Below, in pieces: positions 1 to 6,632 of a DNA stretch of 64,000 nucleotides (within the stretch, counting starts at the first letter, position 1; every line of letters starts with the position of its first letter). Source of the DNA: Lachnospiraceae bacterium. Its GTDB lineage: Bacteria; Bacillota; Clostridia; Lachnospirales; Lachnospiraceae. The notes under the pieces were generated by a model, which searched no databases, was not told where the DNA came from, and saw only the letters and a program-made list of their open reading frames with translations. The translations under genes and the position numbers were made by a program. Location: assembly GCA_022792335.1 (NCBI GenBank), contig JAAWAV010000021.1, positions 1 through 64,000 on the forward strand, given 5' to 3'.

Positions 1-206
1 CTGGGTTTCGTCTTTTTGTACATAATAAAAGACCTCCTATAGATTTATTAAAAGCACCAGGCTTTCTATCAAAATCTATAGGAGATCCTATATAAAATCA
101 AATATCAAAGACCACTCGATGTTGTGGTGGCTCTCAAGCATTAGAATACCAAAATCAAATGGCTCTCAAGCTATAAAACGGTGGCTCCGAAGCGTTAGAA
201 TATTCA
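1..206. mobile_element. Terminal part of an IS21-like insertion element, truncated by window edge
   Basis: No transposase is visible, only an end region. Three direct repeats of the form GTGGCTCTCAAGC-TTAGAATA start near 127, 159 and 181, and the last runs into a terminal CA at 205-206, exactly where the BrxC reading frame stops resembling its family. Multiple spaced terminal repeats and a CA-3' end are known features of IS21-family elements, so this family is inferred. A 13-bp perfect inverted repeat (34-46 with 72-84, CTCCTATAGATTT) could be a transcription terminator inside the element. The istA/istB genes would lie left of the window. Confidence 0.45.
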
Positions 207-435
207 ATTTACCGCTTCCGAAGAATCCAGAAATCCAAACGCCCATATCGGCGGTCGGCTGGTCAAAAGCGTCTCCATAGTAGTTAAAAAATGTAATGAA
301 ATGTTTCTTCAGTTCTCTGGTGATGACATATTCATTTAATTCCTGCCAGGCGATTTCATCTGCTGCCTGGTCTACTTTGATCACACCATTGATTTTACGG
401 TTGATGTCGTCCGCAAACATATCACGAATTATCAT
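207..435 (-). pseudogene. brxC: brxC N-terminal fragment (BREX P-loop ATPase), disrupted
   Basis: BrxC is the large ATPase of BREX phage-defence systems. The 76 recognisable residues carry the family start (MIIRDMFADDINRKINGVIK) and run to the P-loop, ending in VWISGFFGSGK. In the family the P-loop continues with Ser; here the frame leaves the family after Lys and reads 13 unrelated residues to a stop. The break falls after the first base of the expected Ser codon and coincides with a CA terminus of an IS-like end. The ATG at 435 has a GAGGGGG ribosome binding site and lies 13 bases after brxB. The remaining ~1100 codons may lie beyond the element outside the window. As it stands the gene cannot give a functional ATPase. 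Confidence 0.75.
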
Positions 436-448
436 AGCGCTATCCCCC

Positions 449-1006
449 TCAAATCACATTAAATGCTCTGTAATAATCATTCGGTTTCAGTCGGTTAAAC
501 AGTTTCACATGGCGTCCGTCAAACTCTCCTGGATACATAACCAAAATCGGAACATCCGAAAAATATGGCTGCAAGGCTTCCAACAAGGTATGGATTCTCA
601 TAAATGGGAATACTTCACCCACGCCTGTCAGCATCAGTACGTCCCCCGACTCGTGCGGCTCGTACTGGATTTTATCAATGAACTCTCCATTGCCGATTGT
701 AGAGTTAAGCTGTTCCAGAAGATAGGCGCTTCCGTCTGCTTCCTCCATATCGGGAATTGCATCTGTAATGTCCAAATCATCGCAGATAGAGAGAAATATT
801 TTATACAAATTGCAAATTTTCAAATGGCAACTCAAAGACTGGTCCGTACCCAGCTGATTCACAAAGTGCCGGACGATCATTTCATTCTCCGGCTCATAGC
901 AAAAGATTCTGATATTAACTTCGTTGCTTAGTCCCTTGCCTTCCAGAAACTCCGGTTCTTGAATCAATGCCCGGACTTTGTCCAGGCGTTTTTTTATCTC
1001 ACTCAT
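449..1006 (-). CDS. brxB: BREX protein BrxB (DUF1788)
   Basis: This is the DUF1788 protein BrxB, a core component of type 1 BREX phage-defence systems with no established enzymatic role. The 185-residue length matches the family, and the segment VLMLTGVGEVFPFMRIHTLLEALQ is typical of it; a C-terminal stretch (FSDVPILVMYPGEFDG, then RLKPNDYYRAFNVI) is also characteristic. The start at 1006 follows a TAGGAGGT ribosome binding site. It sits between brxA (11 bases upstream) and the brxC fragment (13 bases downstream), the usual BREX order. The gene itself is intact, but with brxC broken the system is probably inactive unless a second copy exists. Confidence 0.85.
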   Translation of the reverse strand: MSEIKKRLDKVRALIQEPEFLEGKGLSNEVNIRIFCYEPENEMIVRHFVNQLGTDQSLSCHLKICNLYKIFLSICDDLDITDAIPDMEEADGSAYLLEQLNSTIGNGEFIDKIQYEPHESGDVLMLTGVGEVFPFMRIHTLLEALQPYFSDVPILVMYPGEFDGRHVKLFNRLKPNDYYRAFNVI

Positions 1007-1017
1007 CGGACTACCTC

Positions 1018-1623
1018 CTAAGAAAAACGATTAAATGCCGGCAGCGCTGCCATATCGCCATTGCTTCTGATCCCATTCTCCAAAATAGGATACAGCCATA
1101 CTGGATTTAGATGATCCGCCTCCCGGTTATCGAGATATTCCATTTCAACAAGCACTCTGGCAATTATCTGTTTTAACTTCGTTATTGTGGTATCGCTCCA
1201 GGAAGCCACGGTATCGTTTTGCTCCTGCAAACGCATAAAAAATGTATTCAAATCTATCTTGCCAAAAGACATGTCCCTTAATCTGTATTTCTCGCCAATG
1301 ACCGTCAGCATAAATTCCCAGATCAGTCGGCTCTGCCTCATCATCGCATACAGGCAAATCTGCTTTGCCACATCCATTGGCTGTGAAACAATACCAGAAA
1401 TCAACGGTTCGTTTTCCAGACCATGAAGTCGTTTTATACAGGCCCTAGCGATTCTGGAAATAGATTTTTCCGTTGGATACTGAAAAAGATTCTGCTTTAC
1501 AATCTGCTTTACCAGTTCATCATCATTTAAACCATTGCACATCCATTTCGCAGTAGTGCGCATCTCATAGAAAAGGAACGGTTCTCTGGTCAAAGACGCA
1601 AGATAAGGATATGAATGATCCAC
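1018..1623 (-). CDS. brxA: BREX protein BrxA (DUF1819)
   Basis: BrxA (DUF1819) is a small helical DNA-binding protein at the front of BREX operons. The signature SLTREPFLFYEMRTTAKWM lies near the N terminus and the protein ends GDMAALPAFNRFS, as in other members. I start it at the GTG at 1623 because GAGGAGGTG lies directly before it; the ATG at 1638 given in the ORF track includes that ribosome binding site as codons. Length 201 residues is normal. It is the first gene of the brxA-brxB-brxC unit. No clear promoter could be fixed in the AT-rich 240 bases upstream. Confidence 0.85.
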   Translation of the reverse strand: MDHSYPYLASLTREPFLFYEMRTTAKWMCNGLNDDELVKQIVKQNLFQYPTEKSISRIARACIKRLHGLENEPLISGIVSQPMDVAKQICLYAMMRQSRLIWEFMLTVIGEKYRLRDMSFGKIDLNTFFMRLQEQNDTVASWSDTTITKLKQIIARVLVEMEYLDNREADHLNPVWLYPILENGIRSNGDMAALPAFNRFS

Positions 1624-1863
1624 GCTACACCTCCTCATTTCTCTTCTTTGGAATGTAAATCCTTCTCTTTTATATCTTTATCAATTAACAATTTCCATAA
1701 TTTTTTGTAACTTACCGACATATTCCCATCTCTACACAAACTTCCAAGTAAAAACTCAGTGTCTACAACTCTTCAATCACCATATCATATGATTGCAGGT
1801 TAAGCAATCAAAAAAGATCGTTTAGTAAAATAAGTAAGCTCCTTCCATTCTCTCAGACTGGGC
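1624..1863. other. AT-rich intergenic region upstream of the BREX genes
   Basis: About 240 bases with no plausible gene. It must carry the promoter of the BREX operon, because a terminator for the opposite neighbour (the DUF1848 operon) lies just upstream at 1864-1900, but no convincing -35/-10 pair stands out. Confidence 0.5.
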
Positions 1864-1900
1864 AAAAAAAAGCAGGATACCTTTTCCGGTTTTCCTGCTT
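1864..1900 (-). terminator. Intrinsic terminator of the DUF1848 operon
   Basis: AAGCAGGA (1870-1877) pairs with TCCTGCTT (1893-1900), and seven A residues on the plus strand give a U-run after the hairpin on the minus strand. It lies ~70 bases beyond the original stop of the interrupted DUF1848 partner gene. Confidence 0.75.
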
Positions 1901-1972
1901 GGGTTTGCCGCTGGTAGCGGTAGAGTATTTTGTTTTTATTTGGCTGCAATTCTATAAACGGGAAGTCGTTTG

Positions 1973-2338
1973 TCAACCATCCATCGAAAAATACTGCAAA
2001 TTCTGAAAGTCATCATCCAAAAATTTAAATGTAAATATGCGCTCTTGTCAAGCGACGGTATCATCAAACGATTGTTCAAAGTAATTCACCTGTCCATTGT
2101 CGTAGTTGATAACAGGCCTCCCCAATTTCTCTTTGATTTCATCAGAACTTAACTCACCAAAAACTTCTGTAAGATCAGGCCTCATAAACTCTACAATTAG
2201 GTTTAGATGCTCATGATATTTTTCAGATATTGTTTTGACCCGTTCCATATAATCTTCCTCAGGTTCTTCATCCCAAGCAAAAAGCAGTCCATGATACTCA
2301 AATATAAATTGTTCTAAATCTTCATTAAATTCCGCGAT
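1973..2338 (-). pseudogene. Small acidic DUF1848-partner protein interrupted by a short repeat insertion
   Basis: On the minus strand an open frame runs from just after the DUF1848 stop codon: IAEFNEDLEQFIFEYHGLLF, then the ATG-initiated ORF of the track. It ends at SFDD-TVA-stop, but reading through that stop in the same frame gives QER then IFTFKFLDDDFQNLQYFSMD, G and a stop at 1973, which looks like the natural C terminus. The intruding ~20 bases (2042-2060) are the end sequence of the dispersed repeat family seen elsewhere in this window. There is also no ATG, GTG or TTG at the 5' end (AGGAGG is followed at once by GACATCGCG), so the start may be lost or an ATC. Family unknown. Confidence 0.6.
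2042..2060 (+). repeat. Solo end of dispersed TACCGTCG-type repeat, inside a gene
   Basis: CTCTTGTCAAGCGACGGTA is identical to bases 27772-27790 and nearly identical to 40271-40289. Here it interrupts the DUF1848-partner frame in phase and supplies its premature stop codon. Confidence 0.7.
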
Positions 2339-2346
2339 GTCCTCCT

Positions 2347-3288
2347 CTACAAATCAAAAAGCCTCATCTGATATTCTTTACATGAAGTTACTTTTCGCTC
2401 CTTTATCACGTCGTCCATCCCAACCTTCCCAAAAAGAAGCGGTGACGCCGGATTATGAATCTGTGTATTTTCCATAACCGTTTTATCACTATGATTTGCG
2501 TAACAATACAGGCATCCATTTCTACAGGTATCATAGGTTCCGATATCGATACTGGCAATACAGCCGCATTCTGTTCGTTGATTCGGATCTTTACCTATAG
2601 TCAGTTTACATTTTCCAATCCGTTCAAATCTCTCCCTATCGATACAATGAGCACGAGAAATTCCCAATTTGTCAAATTCGATTGCTTCCGCACAGGTGTC
2701 TATATAAAATCCATATTCTTTCGCAATATCTGAAAATCTCTGCATAATTTCAAATTGCTGCTCTCTTGTCTCTTGTTGTATTTTTAAAGGTTTCATATTT
2801 CGAGCAGTATTTCGATATAAATCAAGAAAACTTACAGTACATTTTTCAGTATAGTCGCCAAGTTTTGCTGCTAATACCTTAAAATATTTACAGTGGTATT
2901 CCATGGTATATCTATCATTGAAAAAAATAGGGTCATACCTCCATATTACCTTTTCACGCCCGATTGTTTGAGATAGCTTTTGAAATGCAGGTATAATGAT
3001 ATTGTTCTTTGATGGAATATTGGGTTCCACATCTTTGTCATATGCATTCAAAGTAAACTGAAAGTAGTAATGATATCTATCCAGTTCAGAAAGACGGCTC
3101 AGCATTGGCACAGGGTTTTTCGTCCAAAAGACAATTCCATCAACAACATCTGGAGACAGATTTATTCTACCTATTTGATGAATATTCACAGGATTTCTTA
3201 CCAGAGTATACCCTTCTTTGAGTCTGTGAAACAGCCATTCAGAATAGTATGTTGGAATATCCGTCCTTCGACTTGCACTGATTATCAC
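2347..3288 (-). CDS. DUF1848 family protein (iron-sulfur/radical-SAM-like)
   Basis: A DUF1848 protein of unknown function. The N terminus (VIISASRRTDIPTYYSEWLF) is the family hallmark, and a TIM-barrel-like middle contains FWTKNP and VIWRYDP. The C-terminal third has a cysteine cluster ECGCIASIDIG-YDTC and CRNGCLYCYAN, suggesting a metal or iron-sulfur site reminiscent of spore photoproduct lyase-like radical SAM proteins; the reaction is unknown. I start at the GTG at 3288, where family members begin and which follows GAGGTGG; the TTG at 3318 in the ORF track adds ten atypical residues. The partner gene begins immediately after the stop, suggesting translational coupling. Confidence 0.85.
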   Translation of the reverse strand: MIISASRRTDIPTYYSEWLFHRLKEGYTLVRNPVNIHQIGRINLSPDVVDGIVFWTKNPVPMLSRLSELDRYHYYFQFTLNAYDKDVEPNIPSKNNIIIPAFQKLSQTIGREKVIWRYDPIFFNDRYTMEYHCKYFKVLAAKLGDYTEKCTVSFLDLYRNTARNMKPLKIQQETREQQFEIMQRFSDIAKEYGFYIDTCAEAIEFDKLGISRAHCIDRERFERIGKCKLTIGKDPNQRTECGCIASIDIGTYDTCRNGCLYCYANHSDKTVMENTQIHNPASPLLFGKVGMDDVIKERKVTSCKEYQMRLFDL

Positions 3289-3365
3289 TCCTTCACCACC
3301 TCTTGTAAAATTCTGCAAATATATTTTGAAGAAATATTGAAAATTTCAAATCACGTTTACGCCGC

Positions 3366-3770
3366 CTATATGCTACGCTTGATTTGCACCAGCAGAAATA
3401 CCAAGCTGACACCCAGCAAGATATGCCCGATCCCGGCGATGCCGGAGATTGCCGCACTCATACTGGAGGAAAGCGTGGGCACTAGCACCTGGCTCACTCC
3501 CCGAACGATAAACATCACAGCAGTCAGATTCAGACCGATATGATAGACCACCAGTATTCTCCCGCTTTTCGTGGTGGTGAAAGAAAAACTCTTTTCCAGT
3601 AAGAGTAGTAGCAGGAAAAACACCATGCCCAGCAAAAAATAATGGGTATGGACCACAGAGAGGGTGGTTTTGGCGGTAAAACCGTTGAATTTGGTAAACT
3701 CCCGATAAACCACGCCGCCGGCCATCGCAAGGATAGCGTACATCAGAGCCATATTGATATAACGTTTCAT
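3366..3770 (-). CDS. DUF2871 family membrane protein
   Basis: A 134-residue protein with four predicted membrane segments, starting MKRYINMALMYAILAMAGGV and carrying the family motif YREFTKFNGF followed by VVHTHYFLLGM. DUF2871 proteins are small integral membrane proteins without known function; the conserved His residues (VHTH) in the second helix might bind a cofactor, but this is speculation. The start follows AGGAGG. It lies 13 bases downstream of another small membrane protein gene, and both are probably transcribed from the region holding a TetR-type operator at 4168-4180, so TetR control of the pair is likely. Confidence 0.8.
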   Translation of the reverse strand: MKRYINMALMYAILAMAGGVVYREFTKFNGFTAKTTLSVVHTHYFLLGMVFFLLLLLLEKSFSFTTTKSGRILVVYHIGLNLTAVMFIVRGVSQVLVPTLSSSMSAAISGIAGIGHILLGVSLVFLLVQIKRSI

Positions 3771-3783
3771 AGTCGTTCCTCCT

Positions 3784-4110
3784 TTATTTCCCTTCCTGTT
3801 TCATAGCAAAATATCCGATAAGTACTGTCCATACATAAGCACAGGTCTTTGGAATCATCAGCATCCCGATCTCTGAGGTAATCCACTTTCCAAGGCCCAG
3901 AGGAACGGTGTAATTCTCCAGACCTGTGGTACGCAGGGCAAACGCGCGGGGAACCAGATGGAACGAGTCGCCCGCCCCCAGCACCACTGCCATCCATCCA
4001 AACAGACGGAATTGAGTATCGCCTTTGCTGTCTCGGATCATCAAAATCCCGATGGTAATGACAGAAATCAGGTAGACCGCATCAAACAGGGTTTCTACGA
4101 TCGCTTGCAT
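3784..4110 (-). CDS. Small membrane protein, possibly internally deleted
   Basis: A 108-residue protein with hydrophobic segments at residues ~5-25, 36-50 and 85-103. I do not recognise a named family. The N-terminal part (GILMIRDSKG, then LFGWMAVVLGAGDSFHLVPR) reads like the front of a longer multi-helix membrane protein, and the C terminus IGMLMIPKTCAYVWTVLIGY like its final helix; the join at GKWITS/EIGMLMIPK is abrupt. An in-frame internal deletion is therefore possible but is inference. ATG at 4110 follows AAGGAGAAT. It precedes the DUF2871 gene and lies downstream of a TetR-like operator. Confidence 0.6.
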   Translation of the reverse strand: MQAIVETLFDAVYLISVITIGILMIRDSKGDTQFRLFGWMAVVLGAGDSFHLVPRAFALRTTGLENYTVPLGLGKWITSEIGMLMIPKTCAYVWTVLIGYFAMKQEGK

Positions 4111-4167
4111 AGTTTATTCTCCTTTTCCTTTATGCTCCGTTTTACTTTCATAATCTGCCGCCCTCAG

Positions 4168-4180
4168 TGAACATCGTTCA
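4168..4180. promoter_or_regulatory. TetR-type operator upstream of the small membrane protein operon
   Basis: The palindrome TGAACATCGTTCA differs at one central base from TGAACATTGTTCA at 4893-4905, which overlaps the promoter of the neighbouring tetR gene. It lies 58 bases before the ATG at 4110, so the two membrane protein genes are probably part of the regulon. Confidence 0.7.
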
Positions 4181-4293
4181 TTTTCCAGAGTTCTCCACCT
4201 GCAACACGTTACGTCAGCAACATGATTCCTTACCGCCGCAGTGTGAGCCCCGTAGAGCGTTTTTATTTTATAGGACGCACTTTCCTGTGAAAC

Positions 4294-4317
4294 AAAAAAT
4301 ACCACCACTCAGTGGGA
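4294..4317 (-). terminator. Terminator of the tetR gene
   Basis: On the minus strand CCACT-G-AGTGG directly follows the tetR stop codon and is followed by GTGGTATTTTTT. A short stem, but the U-run and position support it. Confidence 0.55.
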
Positions 4318-4319
4318 TT

Positions 4320-4877
4320 TTAATAAAGGGTCCTGCAGACGATCTCCAGTATCGCGGTGGAATCATAGTCCTGCCGCAGCAAAGCCGACAACATCAGAGA
4401 AAACAGGACATCTGCAAATCGTTCCACTGTAAACTGCTCTGTAAAGGCATCGGCCCGAATCCTGGGATCCCGTCTTAAGACAAAACAAAGCCCATCCAAC
4501 ATATGCTGCCAGGTCTGCTGCATTCTCCGTTTCCCATCCGCTTTGTCCTCCCGCAAAAATCCCAAGGAGTGCAGCGTAAAAAATCCGGGATACTTTTTGC
4601 AACCGTATTCCATCTGCCCATATACCCAGGTAATACAGGCTTGAGTGTCCTCAAATGCTGCCCCATCCTCCGCGCGATGAAAGATCTCCCCCCAGATGCT
4701 TTCTACTGTAGCGCTCACTAGCGCCGCTTTAGAATCAAAATAATTGTAAATCGATCCCACCGATACCCCGCAGGCCGCCGCAACGGAACGGATATTGAGC
4801 GCCGACCAACCCTGTTGCTCCATCAGTTCCCGACTGGTTTTCAAAATATCTTCTTTTGACGTTACAACTGTATTCAT
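4320..4877 (-). CDS. TetR/AcrR family transcriptional regulator
   Basis: A 185-residue one-domain-plus-ligand-domain repressor. The N-terminal HTH (residues ~8-55) includes ALNIRSVAAACGVSVGSIYN and YFDSKAALV, the classic TetR DNA-binding pattern; the rest is the helical ligand-binding/dimer domain and gives no clue to the ligand. The gene has its own promoter with a palindrome TGAACATTGTTCA over the start point (autoregulation) and a near-identical palindrome before the downstream membrane protein genes, so it probably represses both. Confidence in family is high; the inducer is unknown. Confidence 0.9.
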   Translation of the reverse strand: MNTVVTSKEDILKTSRELMEQQGWSALNIRSVAAACGVSVGSIYNYFDSKAALVSATVESIWGEIFHRAEDGAAFEDTQACITWVYGQMEYGCKKYPGFFTLHSLGFLREDKADGKRRMQQTWQHMLDGLCFVLRRDPRIRADAFTEQFTVERFADVLFSLMLSALLRQDYDSTAILEIVCRTLY

Positions 4878-4892
4878 CCAATCACCCCAACA

Positions 4893-4933
4893 TGAACATT
4901 GTTCAGTATAGTGGTTTATAACCCCTTTGTCAA
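4893..4933 (-). promoter_or_regulatory. tetR promoter with overlapping operator
   Basis: On the minus strand TTGACA (4928-4933) and TATACT (4905-4910) are separated by 17 bases, and the palindrome TGAACATTGTTCA (4893-4905) begins at the last -10 base. Binding would block transcription start, so this is an autoregulated promoter. Confidence 0.75.
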
Positions 4934-4987
4934 GTACTTTTACCTGATTTTTATCTGCCTGTCACGATATGCCAAAATTGCTTACCA

Positions 4988-5386
4988 TCAACTCAACAAA
5001 CGGGGGTCTTTTTTTAATTGCTCAATCAAATCCAGATCGGCCGGCAACCAGGCTACGCTGTCCAGTTCTTCTCCGGAAAGCCATTTCGCCGCCTGATGTT
5101 CTTTTAAAACCGGCTCTCCAGAAATAATTTCCGCCCAAAAGCAGTCCATTGACAAATGAAATTCCGGATAATCATATTCGATGTGAGCAACCGGTTCTCC
5201 TACCGCCACTCTAACAGCAAGCTCTTCTTCTATCTCCCGGAGAAGGGCGGTTTTTGGCGTCTCTCCCGGCTCTATCTTTCCTCCCGGAAACTCCCAGTCG
5301 TCTTTAAAGGCGCCATATCCCCGCTGAGTCGCAAGGATTTTATTCCCCTTCCGTATAATTGCCGCCACCACTTGTATGGTTTTCAT
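4988..5386 (-). CDS. Nudix hydrolase, MutT-like (deoxy)nucleoside triphosphate pyrophosphohydrolase
   Basis: A 132-residue MutT-type enzyme that would hydrolyse damaged or surplus nucleoside triphosphates (8-oxo-dGTP or CTP-type substrates) to monophosphates. The Nudix box is complete: GGKIEPGETPKTALLREIEE followed by EL, with the catalytic REIEEE. The front (VVAAIIRKGNKILATQRGYG) and EFPGG are typical of the YjhB/MutT group of clostridia. I start at the ATG at 5386, which has GAAGGG before it; the longer ORF of the track to 5479 overlaps the preceding glycosyltransferase and has no family similarity. Exact substrate cannot be read from sequence. Confidence 0.88.
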   Translation of the reverse strand: MKTIQVVAAIIRKGNKILATQRGYGAFKDDWEFPGGKIEPGETPKTALLREIEEELAVRVAVGEPVAHIEYDYPEFHLSMDCFWAEIISGEPVLKEHQAAKWLSGEELDSVAWLPADLDLIEQLKKDPRLLS

Positions 5387-5438
5387 GATCTGCCCTTCCT
5401 TTTCTCCTCCGGAAATGCCGGCGATAACCGTACAAAAA

Positions 5439-6422
5439 TCAGACTTTTCGAAACTTCCTATGTAAAAATTCGTAAACATAGGAACAGGTTCCGCTGATGA
5501 GTCTCCCCTCTACACAGACGTAATTCCAGAACCGATTCGGGGAAAATCTCACCTTTTTGCAAGCTTTTCTCGTTCTCCAGCCCTCCTTCAGCCCTTCCCG
5601 GTATTCCTGTCCAAAACCGATTTTCTTAAAAAACCGGCTTTTTATATAATATCCTATCAGAAGCGCCGGAGCATTGAGAATGATCTGAAACAGGGGCATG
5701 TTTTTATAATTCAGATAAATGCTGTTTCTGGCCGCCAAACGTACTTTAAATGCATTGTATTTGGAGCCGCTGGTTCCGCTCCCCACATGCTCCACCTTCG
5801 CACCCGGCTCGTAAAAATTCTTCCAGCCATACAGTCTGGCTCTGTAGCCTACGTCCAGATCCTCCAGGTAAGCGAAATGCTTCTCATCAAAGTATCCAAT
5901 CTGTTCAAATACCTCCCGCCTGTAAGCCGCCGCTCCTGCACAGGCTGAAAATACCTGCGCCGGTTTCTGATAGCGTTTCACAGAATGAGCTACCCCCCTC
6001 TGGAAAGCCCACCCAAGGACAGTATACTGATCCCCGGCGTCGTCAATCAATTCCGGCCGATACATTTGTATCATCTTGGCGCTGACGGAAAATGCTTTTG
6101 GGGTCTTATCCAGCACGCGGACCAGGGCCTCCACATAACCGGGCCCCGCTTTCGTATCGTTATTCAGAAGAATTACATATGGAGTCTGAGCCGCCCGGAT
6201 TCCCACATTTACTGCATGACTGAAGCCATAATTCTGATCCAGAGCCAGAATCTGGAGTTCTGGGTAATGCTCCCGCACAAACTCCACGCTTTCGTCTGTG
6301 GAACCGTTGTCCACAAACAGTACCTGAAATTCTATTCCTTTCTGCCTCCGAAGTCCTTCCATACAAGCTTCCATAAACTTTTTTCCGTTGTAATTCGGAA
6401 TAATAATGGTTACTTTTTCCAT
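5439..6422 (-). CDS. Glycosyltransferase family 2 (rhamnosyltransferase-like)
   Basis: A 327-residue cytoplasmic GT-A fold glycosyltransferase, likely adding a sugar in cell-surface polysaccharide synthesis. The start VTIIIPNYNGKKFMEACMEG, the nucleotide-sugar region DNGSTDESVEFV, the metal-binding LLNNDTKAGPGYV and the downstream YFDEKHFAYLEDLDVGYRAR (acceptor/catalytic ED) are all present, matching the GT2 branch that includes rhamnosyltransferases. Start chosen at the ATG at 6422 (MEKVTIII); the extra 28 residues of the track ORF do not fit the family. It has no other glycan genes beside it, so the product is unknown. It is transcribed divergently from the ATPase gene at 6633. Confidence 0.88.
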   Translation of the reverse strand: MEKVTIIIPNYNGKKFMEACMEGLRRQKGIEFQVLFVDNGSTDESVEFVREHYPELQILALDQNYGFSHAVNVGIRAAQTPYVILLNNDTKAGPGYVEALVRVLDKTPKAFSVSAKMIQMYRPELIDDAGDQYTVLGWAFQRGVAHSVKRYQKPAQVFSACAGAAAYRREVFEQIGYFDEKHFAYLEDLDVGYRARLYGWKNFYEPGAKVEHVGSGTSGSKYNAFKVRLAARNSIYLNYKNMPLFQIILNAPALLIGYYIKSRFFKKIGFGQEYREGLKEGWRTRKACKKVRFSPNRFWNYVCVEGRLISGTCSYVYEFLHRKFRKV

Positions 6423-6543
6423 ATTGACAATAAAACTCCATTTCTTCCGCCCGGATCTTTGCCTGTTTAATTTAAGTATTATAGCGGATAATCCCGAAAA
6501 ATGCAAGATTTCGGAAACCTCTGGCCTATTTCAGAACATTCTG

Positions 6544-6552
6544 TGCTATAAT
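6544..6552 (+). promoter_or_regulatory. Extended -10 promoter for the ABC-class ATPase gene
   Basis: TGCTATAAT is a perfect extended -10 element ~80 bases before the ATG at 6633. No strong -35 is visible, which is tolerated with an extended -10. Confidence 0.5.
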
Positions 6553-6632
6553 ATTTCTGGAAGTGTCAGGAAAATGCTTCCGGAATATTGACTGATATTC
6601 AGACTCATTACTGATCAGAAAGGAATCTTTTT

